A stretch of 17,011 bases of DNA from assembly GCA_046160045.1 (NCBI GenBank), contig JBJXGR010000118.1, positions 1-17,011 of the forward strand. Reading direction: 5' to 3'. Shown here one piece after another: positions 1 to 8,151 of the stretch. The stretch comes from CAZGUX01 sp046160045. Lineage in GTDB: Bacteria; Acidobacteriota; Terriglobia; Bryobacterales; Bryobacteraceae. A program made the translations under genes and the position numbers. How positions within the stretch are numbered: the first letter of the stretch is position 1; each line of letters begins with the position of its first letter. The notes under the pieces are model-generated. The model was not told the origin of the DNA, searched no databases, and was given only the letters and a program-made list of their open reading frames with translations.

Positions 1-2598
1 GGCGTCGAACTTGCCCTCCCGCGATAAGCGCGACAACGTGGCCGCGACAATCGCCTCGGCATTAATCTCGAAGAAGCGTCGCAGATGCTCGCGATTCTCG
101 CTGCGTCCGAACCCGTCCGTGCCGAGCGAAACCAACCGGTCGAGCAGCCATGGCGCCAACTGGTCGGGCACGATCTTCATGTAGTCCGACGCGGCGATGA
201 CCGGACCTGATGTCCCTTCCATCGCCTGCAGAATGTATGGCCGGCGTGGAGACTCGAGCGGATGCAGACGGTTCCACCGCTCGACGTCGAGAGCTTCCTT
301 CCGCAATTCGTTGTAGCTGGTCACGCTCCAGACGTCCGTCGCCACATCATACTTCTCCGCGAGAATCGACTGGGCCCTCAACGCCTCATTCAGGATCGGC
401 CCGCTGCCGAACAACTGGGCGGCCGCCGGGCCGTTCGGTGAGGCACCGAAGCGGTAGATGCCGCGCACGATGCCTTCCTCGCATCCGGCCGGCATTTCCG
501 GCATCTCGTAATCTTCGTTGTAGATCGTGATGTAGTAGAAGTGGTCCTGCCGCTCCTGATACATGCGGCGGATGCCGTCCTGAATGATGACGGCGAGTTC
601 GTAGGCGTAGGCCGGATCGTAAGCCGTACAGGTGGGGATCGTGGAGCACAGAACATGGCTATGGCCGTCCTGATGCTGCAGTCCTTCGCCGGCGAGCGTC
701 GTCCGGCCCGCTGTACCGCCCATGAGAAACCCTTTGCCGCGCGAGTCGGCAAACGCCCAAGCCATATCCCCGACACGCTGGAAACCGAACATCGAATAAT
801 ACGTGTAGAAGGGGATCATCTCGACGCCGTAATTCGCGTACGCGGTTCCGGCGGCGGTGAAGGACGCCATCGACCCGGCCTCCGTGATGCCTTCCTCCAG
901 GATCTGGCCATCCTGCGACTCCTTGTAGTACAGCACCATGTCGACATCGTGCGGCTTGTACAGCTGGCCCTGGCTGGCGTAAATACCGACCTGACGGATC
1001 ATCGACTCCATTCCGAAGGTGCGAGCTTCGTCGGGAATGATCGGTACCACCAGCTTGCCGATGTCGCGGTCCTTCAGGAGTTGGCGCAGGATACCGACAA
1101 AGGCCATGGTTGTCGATACCGAGCGGCCGCGCGATCCTCCGAGTGAGTCGGCGAATGCGCTGATCGCGGGAGCGGTGATTTTGGAAGGCGCCGTCCTGCG
1201 AGCCGGCATGTAGCCGCCAAGGGCTTGCCGGCGCTGTTTCAGGTAGATGATTTCCGGAGCATCGTCCGGCGGGCGGTAGAAATCGACATGCTCGGCAATT
1301 TCGTGCGGCACATCGATATCAAACCGTCGCATGAACTGGGCGATCGACTCGTCGGAGAGTTTCTTCTCCTGGTGGGTGGGGTTGCGGGACTCGGTTTGGC
1401 TGATGCCGTAGCCTTTGACCGTCATCGCCAGGATGACCGACGGCGTTCCTTTGTGCCGGGTCGCGCGAAGATACGCATTGTAGACCTTCTTCGGATCGTG
1501 CCCGCCACGCTTGAGCAGCGCCAATTGCTCGTCGGTCTTATCTTTGACGAGTTCGAGCAGTTGCGGGTACTTGCCGAAGAACTCCTTGCGGGTGAAGGCG
1601 CCACCCTTGGCCTTGAAGGCCTGGAGTTCGCCGTCCACGCACTCCTCCATGCGCTTGACGAGCAGACCGGTGGTGTCGCGGGCCAGCAGTTCGTCCCACT
1701 CGCTGCCCCACAGGCACTTCACCACGTTCCAGCCGGCGCCGCGGTAGGCGGATTCCAACTCGCCGACAATACTGCCATTGCCGCGCACCGGACCGTCCAG
1801 GCGCTGCAGGTTGCAGTTGACAACGAAGATCAGATTGTCCAGCCGCTCGCGGCATCCGAGCGTGAGGGACCCCATCGTCTCGGGTTCGTCCGATTCGCCG
1901 TCGCCAATGAACGCCCAGACCTTGCGCGGCGTCCGGGCGATCAGGCCGCGGTTCTCCAGGTAGCGCATGAAACGAGCCTGGTAAAGCGCGTTGATGGGGC
2001 CAAGGCCCATCGACACGGTCGGGAACCGCCAGAAGTCCGGCATCAGCCACGGGTGGGGATAGGAAGAAAGGCCGGGAGCGTCCCGCAATTCGTGGCGGAA
2101 GTTCTCCAGGTGCCCGTCGGAAAGGCGGCCCTCCAGGTACGCGCGGGCGTACACTCCGGGAGACGAATGGCCTTGAAAATAAACGAAGTCTCCCGGCTGG
2201 TCGCCGTAGGTGGCATGGAAGAAGTGGTTGAATCCAACCTCGAGCAGAGTGGCCAGGGACGCATACGTCGAGATGTGCCCGCCGATCCCCTTATCCTGCT
2301 TGTTCTGGCGATGGACCATCGCCATGGCGTTCCAGCGGGTCAGGCTCTTGATGCGGCGTTCCAGAGCGCGGTCCCCGGGATAGGAAACCTCTTCGTCGAC
2401 GGGAATCGTGTTAACCCGCGGCGTGTTGAGTTGAATCGGTACCTCGACACCCCATCGGCGTGCGCGGTTGGAAAGCGCGTCGAGCATCTGGGTTGCGCGT
2501 GCGGGGCCTTGTTCCTCGAGGATTTGGTCAAACGCCTCGAGCCACTCGGCGGTTTCTTGGGGGTCCGGGTCTACCGGAACAGCGAGATTGCGGTGCAT
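1..2598 (-). CDS. aceE: Pyruvate dehydrogenase E1 component, homodimeric type (3' end cut by window edge)
   Basis: Thiamine-diphosphate-dependent E1 of the pyruvate dehydrogenase complex: it decarboxylates pyruvate and passes the acetyl group to the lipoyl arm of E2 (AceF). The frame is open from the ATG at 2598 to base 1, giving 866 codons against 887 in E. coli AceE, so only about 20 residues are missing. It aligns with E. coli AceE throughout from memory. Visible landmarks are GGHIS (His108), FQGHSSPG (His144), the ThDP-binding GDG at 232-234 followed about 28 residues later by NCN, RNPTHQEKK (loop His), and ILEEGI with the catalytic Glu569. It also has YYSMFGFQR and GEGLQHQDGHSH. The start is fixed by the N-terminal match to VDP-ETxEWLxA and by a TATAAT just upstream; there is no strong Shine-Dalgarno. 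It is divergent from the sigma-factor gene. An aceF would be expected to the left of the window, which I cannot see. Confidence 0.97.
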   Translation of the reverse strand, partial: MHRNLAVPVDPDPQETAEWLEAFDQILEEQGPARATQMLDALSNRARRWGVEVPIQLNTPRVNTIPVDEEVSYPGDRALERRIKSLTRWNAMAMVHRQNKQDKGIGGHISTYASLATLLEVGFNHFFHATYGDQPGDFVYFQGHSSPGVYARAYLEGRLSDGHLENFRHELRDAPGLSSYPHPWLMPDFWRFPTVSMGLGPINALYQARFMRYLENRGLIARTPRKVWAFIGDGESDEPETMGSLTLGCRERLDNLIFVVNCNLQRLDGPVRGNGSIVGELESAYRGAGWNVVKCLWGSEWDELLARDTTGLLVKRMEECVDGELQAFKAKGGAFTRKEFFGKYPQLLELVKDKTDEQLALLKRGGHDPKKVYNAYLRATRHKGTPSVILAMTVKGYGISQTESRNPTHQEKKLSDESIAQFMRRFDIDVPHEIAEHVDFYRPPDDAPEIIYLKQRRQALGGYMPARRTAPSKITAPAISAFADSLGGSRGRSVSTTMAFVGILRQLLKDRDIGKLVVPIIPDEARTFGMESMIRQVGIYASQGQLYKPHDVDMVLYYKESQDGQILEEGITEAGSMASFTAAGTAYANYGVEMIPFYTYYSMFGFQRVGDMAWAFADSRGKGFLMGGTAGRTTLAGEGLQHQDGHSHVLCSTIPTCTAYDPAYAYELAVIIQDGIRRMYQERQDHFYYITIYNEDYEMPEMPAGCEEGIVRGIYRFGASPNGPAAAQLFGSGPILNEALRAQSILAEKYDVATDVWSVTSYNELRKEALDVERWNRLHPLESPRRPYILQAMEGTSGPVIAASDYMKIVPDQLAPWLLDRLVSLGTDGFGRSENREHLRRFFEINAEAIVAATLSRLSREGKFDA

Positions 2599-2610
2599 GG
2601 CGCTTTTCCA

Positions 2611-2616
2611 ATTATA
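2611..2616 (-). promoter_or_regulatory. Candidate -10 box of aceE (TATAAT)
   Basis: A perfect TATAAT on the minus strand lies 12 nt before the aceE ATG. Its expected transcription start would leave only about 5-6 nt of leader. I see no convincing -35 at 16-18 bp; TAGACA at 2647-2642 is 25 bp away, too far. A perfect hexamer here could be chance, but it matches the absence of a Shine-Dalgarno. Confidence 0.4.
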
Positions 2617-2681
2617 GACGAGCCGGCAGGAAACTCCCGATTGTCTATTGGATGGCTACAGTTAGCCTTTTCGCTTACAAT

Positions 2682-3194
2682 ATGCGCGTGGACCGGGACG
2701 ACACGCTCAAGCGCCTGCGCGAAAGGATTGTGTCGTTTGCGGCATCTCGAGTAGGGAGGGATCCGGCGGAAGATCTGGCGCAGGAGGTGCTTGTGGTGCT
2801 GGAAGAAAAATACCTGCACGTCACCGCGATGGAGGAGTTGGTTCCCCTCTCGCTGCAGATCGTCCGGTTCAAGCTGGCGGGTTTCCGGCGGAAAGCGCTG
2901 CGCCACGGCGAGTACTCGAGCGTCTCGGTGGATGACGTACCCTTGGCTGACGGGCACGAGAGTCCGCTGTCAACCCTGGAGCGCCAGGAGAAACTGGAGC
3001 GGCTGCGGCAGGCGCTCACGCACTTGGGCGAACGTTGCCGGGAGTTGTTTCGCCTGAAACTCGAGGGCAGGACTTTTGCCGAGATCCAGAGGCACTTTGG
3101 CGCGGCCAGTATCAACACGGTCTACACGTGGGATTTCCGGTGCCGGAAAGAGCTACTGGATCGGATGGGCGGAAAATGGGAGGCGGAATCGTGA
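2682..3194 (+). CDS. ECF-like sigma-70 family RNA polymerase sigma factor
   Basis: A small alternative sigma factor of about 170 aa. Region 2 spans roughly residues 8-75 (RERIVSFAASRVG, then DPAEDLAQEVLVVLEEKY, the typical 'D-A-E-DL-Q-V' core-binding helix). An acidic linker covers 85-105. Region 4 is at about 105-165 (LGERCRELFRLKLEGRTFAEIQ, then SINTVYTWDFRCRKEL as recognition helix). There is no long N- or C-terminal extension. The start is ambiguous. In-frame candidates are ATG 2652, ATG 2682 and GTG 2688. None has a clear Shine-Dalgarno, and a TACAAT at 2676-2681 would place a transcription start near 2688. The stop TGA (3192-3194) overlaps the next gene's GTG, so the two are probably translationally coupled, the classic sigma / anti-sigma layout. 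Region 4 divergence makes the ECF subgroup uncertain. Confidence 0.88.
   Translation: MRVDRDDTLKRLRERIVSFAASRVGRDPAEDLAQEVLVVLEEKYLHVTAMEELVPLSLQIVRFKLAGFRRKALRHGEYSSVSVDDVPLADGHESPLSTLERQEKLERLRQALTHLGERCRELFRLKLEGRTFAEIQRHFGAASINTVYTWDFRCRKELLDRMGGKWEAES
3178..3183 (+). promoter_or_regulatory. Shine-Dalgarno GGGAGG that fixes the GTG start at 3191
   Basis: GGGAGG lies inside the last codons of the sigma-factor gene, 7 nt before the GTG at 3191. It supports starting the downstream gene at this GTG, with a 4-nt GTGA overlap, rather than at an upstream in-frame ATG inside the sigma gene. Confidence 0.75.
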
Positions 3195-4585
3195 ACCGGG
3201 AAGACGTCCACAAGCTGTTGGGCGGATACGCCACCGGGACGCTCACCGAAGAGGAGCGTAAGGCTCTCTTTTCGGCCGCCTTGGAGGACCAGGAACTATT
3301 CGAGGTGCTGGCTGACGAGGACGCCCTGCGGGAGATGCTGGCCGAACCGGTGACCCGCCGCCGGTTGATCGCAGACCTGACCGAAGAGAACCCGTCCTTC
3401 TGGGAGGCCGCCTGGGCGTGGTTGCGCAGGCCCCCAGTCCTGGCGCTGGCGGGTACCGCAGCCGTGGTGGTGGGTACCTTCACCGCAGTCTGGCTGAGGC
3501 GGGAGGCCCCGGTTGAACTCGCCCAGGTCAAGCGACCGGCGGCGGTGCGGGAAGAAGCGGCGCCGCGCGAGAGCGAATCCGTGGTCAAACCGGAACCGCT
3601 TGCAAGAACCGAGGCATTCCGCTCGGGCGGCGGTGGAGTCGCCACGCCGCCCCGTCTCCCGGTTTCGAAGCCCGAAGCAAAGGAGAAGGCTGTGACTTTG
3701 AAGGACGCCGATGCCCTCTCGGCTCGCGGCCGGGATGAGGAGCGGCAGCCGGTTGGAGAGTTGGGCAGGACCGAGGCCGCGGCCAAGAAAGTGGAGGGAG
3801 CGATTCGCTCGGATGCCGCGCCGGCCGCTCCGGCGGCGCCGCTGAGAGTGGTGGTGCTGAATTCACCATCACCCCCCGTCCCGGGTCCGGCGTCCCAGCG
3901 CCAACTGGAAGCCGCCATGGCGACACAGTTTGGTCAGAAACTGAACCAACCGCCAGGGTATGCCGTCGTGGACCAGCGGGAAGTCGACAAGTATCTGGCT
4001 GACCGGAAGCTCACCAATCAGGAACTCGACGCTTCGGCCGCGGCCGGTGTGGGGCGGGCGCTGAAGGCCGACGCTGTGGTCGTGAGCAACTTTGTCCAGA
4101 CGCAGAACGCTCCCGAAGTCCAGATGCAGACTGCGCCCGCGCCCCCCGCCGGCCAGTCTGCCGATAGCGCAATTCTGAAACAAGGGCAGCGCATGCGGAA
4201 GGCACAGGAGCAAAACCAAGCCCGGAGCCAAGTCCAGTCACAGGCAGGGAACCTGATGACCGCCGAGGTTATCGACACCCGCAACGAGGCGAGACGTTTC
4301 AAGGCCGCAGGCAACGTCGACCAGGTTGCCAGCCAGGTCTCGACACAACTGGCGCAGATTCGAAATCCGCGGCCGTGGATCAACGTCCGCAGCGTCTCGG
4401 GCGCGACCGTGGTTCTCGAAGGAGGATCTCGACTTGGGATCGGCGTGGGTACCCGCCTCGATGTTTTGCGACAGGGCCGGCTGCTCGGCGAGGTAACGGT
4501 GACCACCGTTACCGAGGATACGGCCGAAGGTACCTTCACGGGACCGGACGTCCCCCGGCCCGGCGATCAGGCGCACTCAAAGTAA
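3191..4585 (+). CDS. Putative membrane anti-sigma-like protein with CsgG-like and FlgT-C-like periplasmic domains
   Basis: A 464-aa protein, probably the membrane regulator of the overlapping upstream sigma factor. The cytoplasmic N-terminus (1-78) has the phrase LLGGYATGTLTEEER followed by an acidic helical stretch; I see no His/Cys zinc motif of a ZAS anti-sigma domain. One TM helix lies at about 82-101 (PVLALAGTAAVVVGTFTAVW). A long Pro/Ala/Glu-rich linker covers about 105-215. From about 218, RVVVLNSPSPP, FGQKLNQPPGYAVVDQREV, AAGVGRALKADAVVVSNF and MTAEVIDTRNEARRF resemble the CsgG family fold, with a Gln-rich insert at about 303-352. From 396, INVRSVSGATVVLEGGSRLG and IGVGTRLDVL resemble the small beta domain of FlgT-C. 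The topology (N-in, large C-terminal part outside) fits an envelope sensor. The anti-sigma role is inferred from overlap and topology; the domain calls are by eye. Confidence 0.75.
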   Translation: MNREDVHKLLGGYATGTLTEEERKALFSAALEDQELFEVLADEDALREMLAEPVTRRRLIADLTEENPSFWEAAWAWLRRPPVLALAGTAAVVVGTFTAVWLRREAPVELAQVKRPAAVREEAAPRESESVVKPEPLARTEAFRSGGGGVATPPRLPVSKPEAKEKAVTLKDADALSARGRDEERQPVGELGRTEAAAKKVEGAIRSDAAPAAPAAPLRVVVLNSPSPPVPGPASQRQLEAAMATQFGQKLNQPPGYAVVDQREVDKYLADRKLTNQELDASAAAGVGRALKADAVVVSNFVQTQNAPEVQMQTAPAPPAGQSADSAILKQGQRMRKAQEQNQARSQVQSQAGNLMTAEVIDTRNEARRFKAAGNVDQVASQVSTQLAQIRNPRPWINVRSVSGATVVLEGGSRLGIGVGTRLDVLRQGRLLGEVTVTTVTEDTAEGTFTGPDVPRPGDQAHSK

Positions 4586-4587
4586 TA

Positions 4588-4602
4588 TCCCGCGGCGCGG
4601 GA
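4588..4602 (+). terminator. Short GC hairpin after the sigma/anti-sigma operon
   Basis: TCCCGC-GGC-GCGGGA forms a perfect 6-bp stem with a 3-nt loop, beginning 3 nt after the TAA at 4583-4585. There is no U-tract immediately after it, so it is at best a weak intrinsic terminator or a transcript-end stabiliser. Confidence 0.35.
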
Positions 4603-4603
4603 C

Positions 4604-4632
4604 TTGTAAACCGGGTTTTCCTCCATTAGGAT
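4604..4632 (+). promoter_or_regulatory. Weak sigma-70-like promoter candidate for the hybrid kinase
   Basis: TTGTAA (4604-4609) and TAGGAT (4627-4632) are separated by 17 bp and each match the consensus at 4 of 6 positions. They lie in the 103-bp gap before the kinase. The match is weak; the kinase could instead be read through from upstream. Confidence 0.2.
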
Positions 4633-4688
4633 TGATGTACGGTCAGAGATCCTGAATCTGGACGAAAGATCGAGGTGCAGATCATCGC

Positions 4689-7091
4689 ATGGAATCCGCC
4701 GGTGTGCGGCAGGCAGCGCAGGCGTCTGTCTTTGAGAATCAGAATCGAATCCTCGCGGCCGTGGCATCCGGCCGAACCGAAGAAGCAATCGACCGGATTG
4801 TCGAATTCCTGAGACTTCATCTGGAGGCCAAGATAAGCATCCTGGGTCTGGAGCCCGGAGGCGCTGGAAGGATTCTTCGTGCCCCGGACCTGCCCAGGGA
4901 GCTGACCATTGCCATTGAGAAACATTGGAACCGCGAGGGGGTGGTGGAGACCATTGCCAAACGGCGCGGGCCGCGGGTAGTGGATCTGCCGGCCTTTCAG
5001 CTGGAGTTCAGCCTCGTGTCCTCGACGGCGGAGCGGGCCGGCCTGGAGCTGGCCGGTTCGATCCCAATCTTCGATGCGCAGTTCGTGCCGCTGGCGGTGA
5101 TCGATGTGTTCCGGGCGCCCGGGGCACACCGGGCAGAACCGCAATGGGCCGTTGATTCTGCCATCCAGCTAATCCGCCTGGTGCTGACGCAGGAGCAAGC
5201 AGTGGAGGCGTACCGCAAACGCGAGGCGTCGCTGCGAACCCTGATGGCCAGTTCGCACGAGTCGATCTGCATCTGCGACATCGACGGCAAGTTCTTATAC
5301 CTGAACTACGCAATTCTCGGTTATGAGCCGGAGGAGTTGACAAGCGTCAGCCTGATGGATCTGGTCCACCCGGAGGACTCCGCCCTGGCGCAGGCGATCG
5401 CCGTCGGAATCCGGAACAAACCGGGCTCGAGCGCGCAAGTGGAACTGCGGATCCGCAGCCGTGAGGGAGATTGGCGGCTGACGGAAGTGCACGCGCGCAA
5501 TTGCTGCGAGGACTCCGCTATCCAGGGTCTCGTGTTGAGGATTCGAGACATCACCGACCGGCATGCCGCCGAGCGCGCGCTGGCGGTAAGCGAAGAGCGG
5601 TTCCGGGGGCTCTTTGAGAATGCCGTCGATCTGATTTTCACACACGATCTGGCGGGTAACATCACGTCCTTCAATCAAACCGCGGAACGAGTCACCGGCC
5701 ATTCACGCAACGATGCGCTTTGCATGAATATCTCGCGGATTCTGAAGAGCGAGCAGCAGGAGGTGCTTCGCCACGCTATTGAGCAAATGCTCGGCGGCGA
5801 ACGGGCAGTCAATTATCGGCTGGACCTGGTCACCCAGCGTGGCGCCGACTGTCCGGTCGAGGTGAATTCCCGGCTCATCTTCGAGGAAGGCCGGCCGGCC
5901 GGCGTTCAAAGCATCGCCCGGGACATCAGTGAACGCCAGAGCCTGGAGTCGCAGTTGATTCAGGCGCAAAAAATGGAAGCCATTGGACAGCTCGCCGGCG
6001 GCGTGGCGCACGACTTCAACAACCTGTTGACGGTGATCACCGGCTATACGCAATGGATTCTGGACGACCTGGCGATGGATCATCCGCTACGCGAGGCTGC
6101 GAGCGAAACCATGCTGGCCGCGGACCGGGCCAGCGCCTTGACGAGTCAACTGCTGGCCTTCAGCCGCAACCAGGCTCATCAGCCGGAACCGATCGACCTG
6201 AACATCGTGGTGACGCGGCTGGACAGGATGTTGCGCCGCATCATCGGTGAGGACATTCAGCTCGAGCTGCTCCTGGGGCCAGGACTGGGCCAGGTCTGTG
6301 CGGACTCCGCTCAAGTCGAACAGGTCATCCTGAATCTGGTGATTAACTCCCGCGACGCAATGCCCGAGGGCGGTCGAATTACGATCGAGACGAAGTCCTT
6401 CAATGTGGACGAGAGGGACGATGCGAAAACAGGCTGTTCTCCCGGCGCCTGGGTGAGCCTGGCGGTCAGCGATACCGGCTGCGGCATGGAAGAGAAAACC
6501 CGGCAGCGGATCTTCGAACCGTTCTTTACGACCAAGGAAAAAGGCAAAGGCACCGGACTGGGTTTATCAACGGTCTACGGCATCGTTCAGCAAAATCGAG
6601 GTCGAATTGCTGTAGACAGCGAGGTAGGGAACGGTTCGAGTTTTCGGGTGTACTTGCCGCGCCATATCGAGCCTGGCTCCGACAGTTTGCTGGCAGGGCC
6701 GGAGGCTCGCCCGGTCAGCGGCAATGAGTCCATCCTGCTGGTTGAGGACGAACCGGATGTGCGGCGGGTGATCCGGGAGATGCTGAAGAGGCAGGGCTAT
6801 CAGGTGGTCGAGGCCGCGGACGCGGAGTCGGCGCTCGAGTTTGTCCGCGAGCATCAGGGAAAAATTGACCTGCTGGTGACGGATGTGGTGATCCCCGGCG
6901 CCAACGGGCGCGAACTTGCAGCCCAACTAAGAGCGATGCGGCCGGATCTCCGCGTCCTGTATATCTCCGGCTATACCGACGATGCGATTCTGCAAAACCG
7001 CATTCTGAGTCCGGGAGTTCTGTTCCTGCAGAAGCCGTTCACTCCCGACCTGCTGGCGCGCAAGGTGCGGGAAGCGCTGGACGGGCAATAG
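4689..7091 (+). CDS. Soluble hybrid sensor histidine kinase (GAF-PAS-PAS-HisKA-HATPase-REC)
   Basis: An 800-aa hybrid kinase. Order by eye: GAF-like sensor 20-165 (including IPIFDAQFVPLAVIDVFRAP); PAS1 about 178-295 (ESICICDIDGKFLYLN, ending IRDITDRHAAE); PAS2 about 304-420 (DLIFTHDLAGNITSFN, ending ARDISERQ). HisKA follows with the H-box AHDFNNLL (phosphoacceptor His441). HATPase_c lies at about 540-655 with N box NLVINSRDAM, G1 VSDTGCGM, F box IFEPFFTTKEKG and G2 GTGLGLSTVYG. The C-terminal receiver domain is about 680-800 (LLVEDEPD acidic pocket, phospho-Asp732 in LLVTDVVIPG, and LQKPF with the conserved Lys). No TM segment or signal peptide is visible, so it is cytoplasmic. GAGGTG at 4672-4677 is a plausible, slightly distant Shine-Dalgarno. 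No DNA-binding response regulator adjoins it, so it is an orphan; its ligand is unknown. Confidence 0.96.
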   Translation: MESAGVRQAAQASVFENQNRILAAVASGRTEEAIDRIVEFLRLHLEAKISILGLEPGGAGRILRAPDLPRELTIAIEKHWNREGVVETIAKRRGPRVVDLPAFQLEFSLVSSTAERAGLELAGSIPIFDAQFVPLAVIDVFRAPGAHRAEPQWAVDSAIQLIRLVLTQEQAVEAYRKREASLRTLMASSHESICICDIDGKFLYLNYAILGYEPEELTSVSLMDLVHPEDSALAQAIAVGIRNKPGSSAQVELRIRSREGDWRLTEVHARNCCEDSAIQGLVLRIRDITDRHAAERALAVSEERFRGLFENAVDLIFTHDLAGNITSFNQTAERVTGHSRNDALCMNISRILKSEQQEVLRHAIEQMLGGERAVNYRLDLVTQRGADCPVEVNSRLIFEEGRPAGVQSIARDISERQSLESQLIQAQKMEAIGQLAGGVAHDFNNLLTVITGYTQWILDDLAMDHPLREAASETMLAADRASALTSQLLAFSRNQAHQPEPIDLNIVVTRLDRMLRRIIGEDIQLELLLGPGLGQVCADSAQVEQVILNLVINSRDAMPEGGRITIETKSFNVDERDDAKTGCSPGAWVSLAVSDTGCGMEEKTRQRIFEPFFTTKEKGKGTGLGLSTVYGIVQQNRGRIAVDSEVGNGSSFRVYLPRHIEPGSDSLLAGPEARPVSGNESILLVEDEPDVRRVIREMLKRQGYQVVEAADAESALEFVREHQGKIDLLVTDVVIPGANGRELAAQLRAMRPDLRVLYISGYTDDAILQNRILSPGVLFLQKPFTPDLLARKVREALDGQ

Positions 7092-7093
7092 CG

Positions 7094-8146
7094 CTATTTC
7101 ACCAGGAAGACAATGCCGAGCGGGAGCAGCAGCACCCCAGCAAGAAACGCCCAGGACTGCCAGCGCGCGAAGTTCATCGTGTAGCCGATGCCCGCGCGCT
7201 TCTCCACCATGATTGCCGGATCGGCTGGATTGTAGTAGAACTGGCCCAATTTCCAGCAGGCGTCTTCCGTCTGGTCGCCCAGGAGGGTGGATGCCGCCGA
7301 AGGGAATTGACGGTTCTCTTCCGCCATGCGCCAACTCATGGCGACGATCGGCACGATCACGGCGATCGGGGTGACCACCAGAACGAGGATCAGGTTCGGC
7401 GGTTGGTCGCGATTCCATATTGGCAAAAGCGCCGTGTAGGCGAACACGATGCTGATGAAGTAGCTGACGCCGACCGCGATTCCCTGGTTCATGCGGCGGT
7501 GCCTGCGCTCCCGGAGCATCTCTTCCGGCGAGGCGGCGCTGCGGCGGGCCGTCTGAATCATCCACACCATCAACGAACTCGTGGAACTCATCGCGAGACC
7601 GAACCAGATCGGAAAGAATACTCCGCGGATCGACCGGGTCGACCAGCCGTTTGGCTTGCCGTGGATATCCCAGTGAATCGGAAAGCGTTCGGGAATCTGG
7701 TCCCAGTTCTGCAAGAGCAACATCGAGGTCGCGGCGAGGATGACCAACGGGCCAAACACGATGGGCCAGCCTCCGGGCCAGTCGTTCGAGCGCGGCGAGA
7801 GATCGGCGGCCCGAACCGTGGAGAGCTGAACGGCGAAAGGCATCACTTGCGAGCGTGCCCGGGCCCAAGCGGCGCCGCCGCCGAATAGTTGCAGGAACAC
7901 GGGCGCCAGCAGGTTCGCGATCTCTGAAGGGAAGGGCGTGGCGAGTTGAATCCCGACAGCGGCCGCGCTCGCGATCCACACTCCGATCCGGTACCGCAGA
8001 CGAATGCCGGCGGCGGCATCCGTCGAACGGAAGTCCGGACGGACCGAGACCGCGAAGAACAGGTCGCGGCGGCTCCAGGCCGGCATGGCGTGAAAGAGGA
8101 AGGCCGTCAGAACGAGCGGCCAGAGTAGATACGACATCGTCATCAT
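7094..8146 (-). CDS. DUF1648 / DUF5808 polytopic membrane protein
   Basis: A 350-aa integral membrane protein starting MMTMSYLLWPLVLTAF. DUF1648 lies at about 135-175 with its signature PERFPIHWDIHGKPNGW, between two TM helices. Further TMs are at about 4-20, 56-72, 78-92, 128-146, 175-195, 222-243, 250-270 and 330-348. The segment 295-330 (CWKLGQFYYNPADP, MVEKRAGIGYTMN) fits DUF5808. DUF1648 is also found in SdpI of Bacillus subtilis, a toxin-immunity and signalling protein; that does not prove the same role here. The start at 8146 has a strong Shine-Dalgarno and lies 5 nt after the stop of the GntR gene, so the two form one operon. Its stop is 2 nt from the stop of the convergent kinase gene. 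A longer in-frame reading extends upstream into the GntR gene but lacks support. Confidence 0.88.
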   Translation of the reverse strand: MMTMSYLLWPLVLTAFLFHAMPAWSRRDLFFAVSVRPDFRSTDAAAGIRLRYRIGVWIASAAAVGIQLATPFPSEIANLLAPVFLQLFGGGAAWARARSQVMPFAVQLSTVRAADLSPRSNDWPGGWPIVFGPLVILAATSMLLLQNWDQIPERFPIHWDIHGKPNGWSTRSIRGVFFPIWFGLAMSSTSSLMVWMIQTARRSAASPEEMLRERRHRRMNQGIAVGVSYFISIVFAYTALLPIWNRDQPPNLILVLVVTPIAVIVPIVAMSWRMAEENRQFPSAASTLLGDQTEDACWKLGQFYYNPADPAIMVEKRAGIGYTMNFARWQSWAFLAGVLLLPLGIVFLVK

Positions 8147-8151
8147 ATGGA

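Noticed and set aside
2629..2645. GGAAAC...GTC as an ECF-type autoregulated promoter for the sigma gene
   Set aside because: The spacing between the two elements is about 8 bp, not the 16-17 bp expected.
2642..2647. TAGACA as -35 for aceE
   Set aside because: It is 25 bp from the TATAAT, outside any workable spacer length.
1225..2754. A 509-codon open frame on the plus strand opposite aceE
   Set aside because: It is antisense to an AceE frame that matches E. coli AceE end to end; the product is low-complexity and unfamiliar. Long antisense frames are expected in GC-rich DNA.
3035..3190. N-terminal extension of the anti-sigma-like gene into the sigma-factor gene
   Set aside because: The extra 52 residues are only the shifted frame of the sigma gene; GGGAGG and the GTG at 3191 give a normal start.
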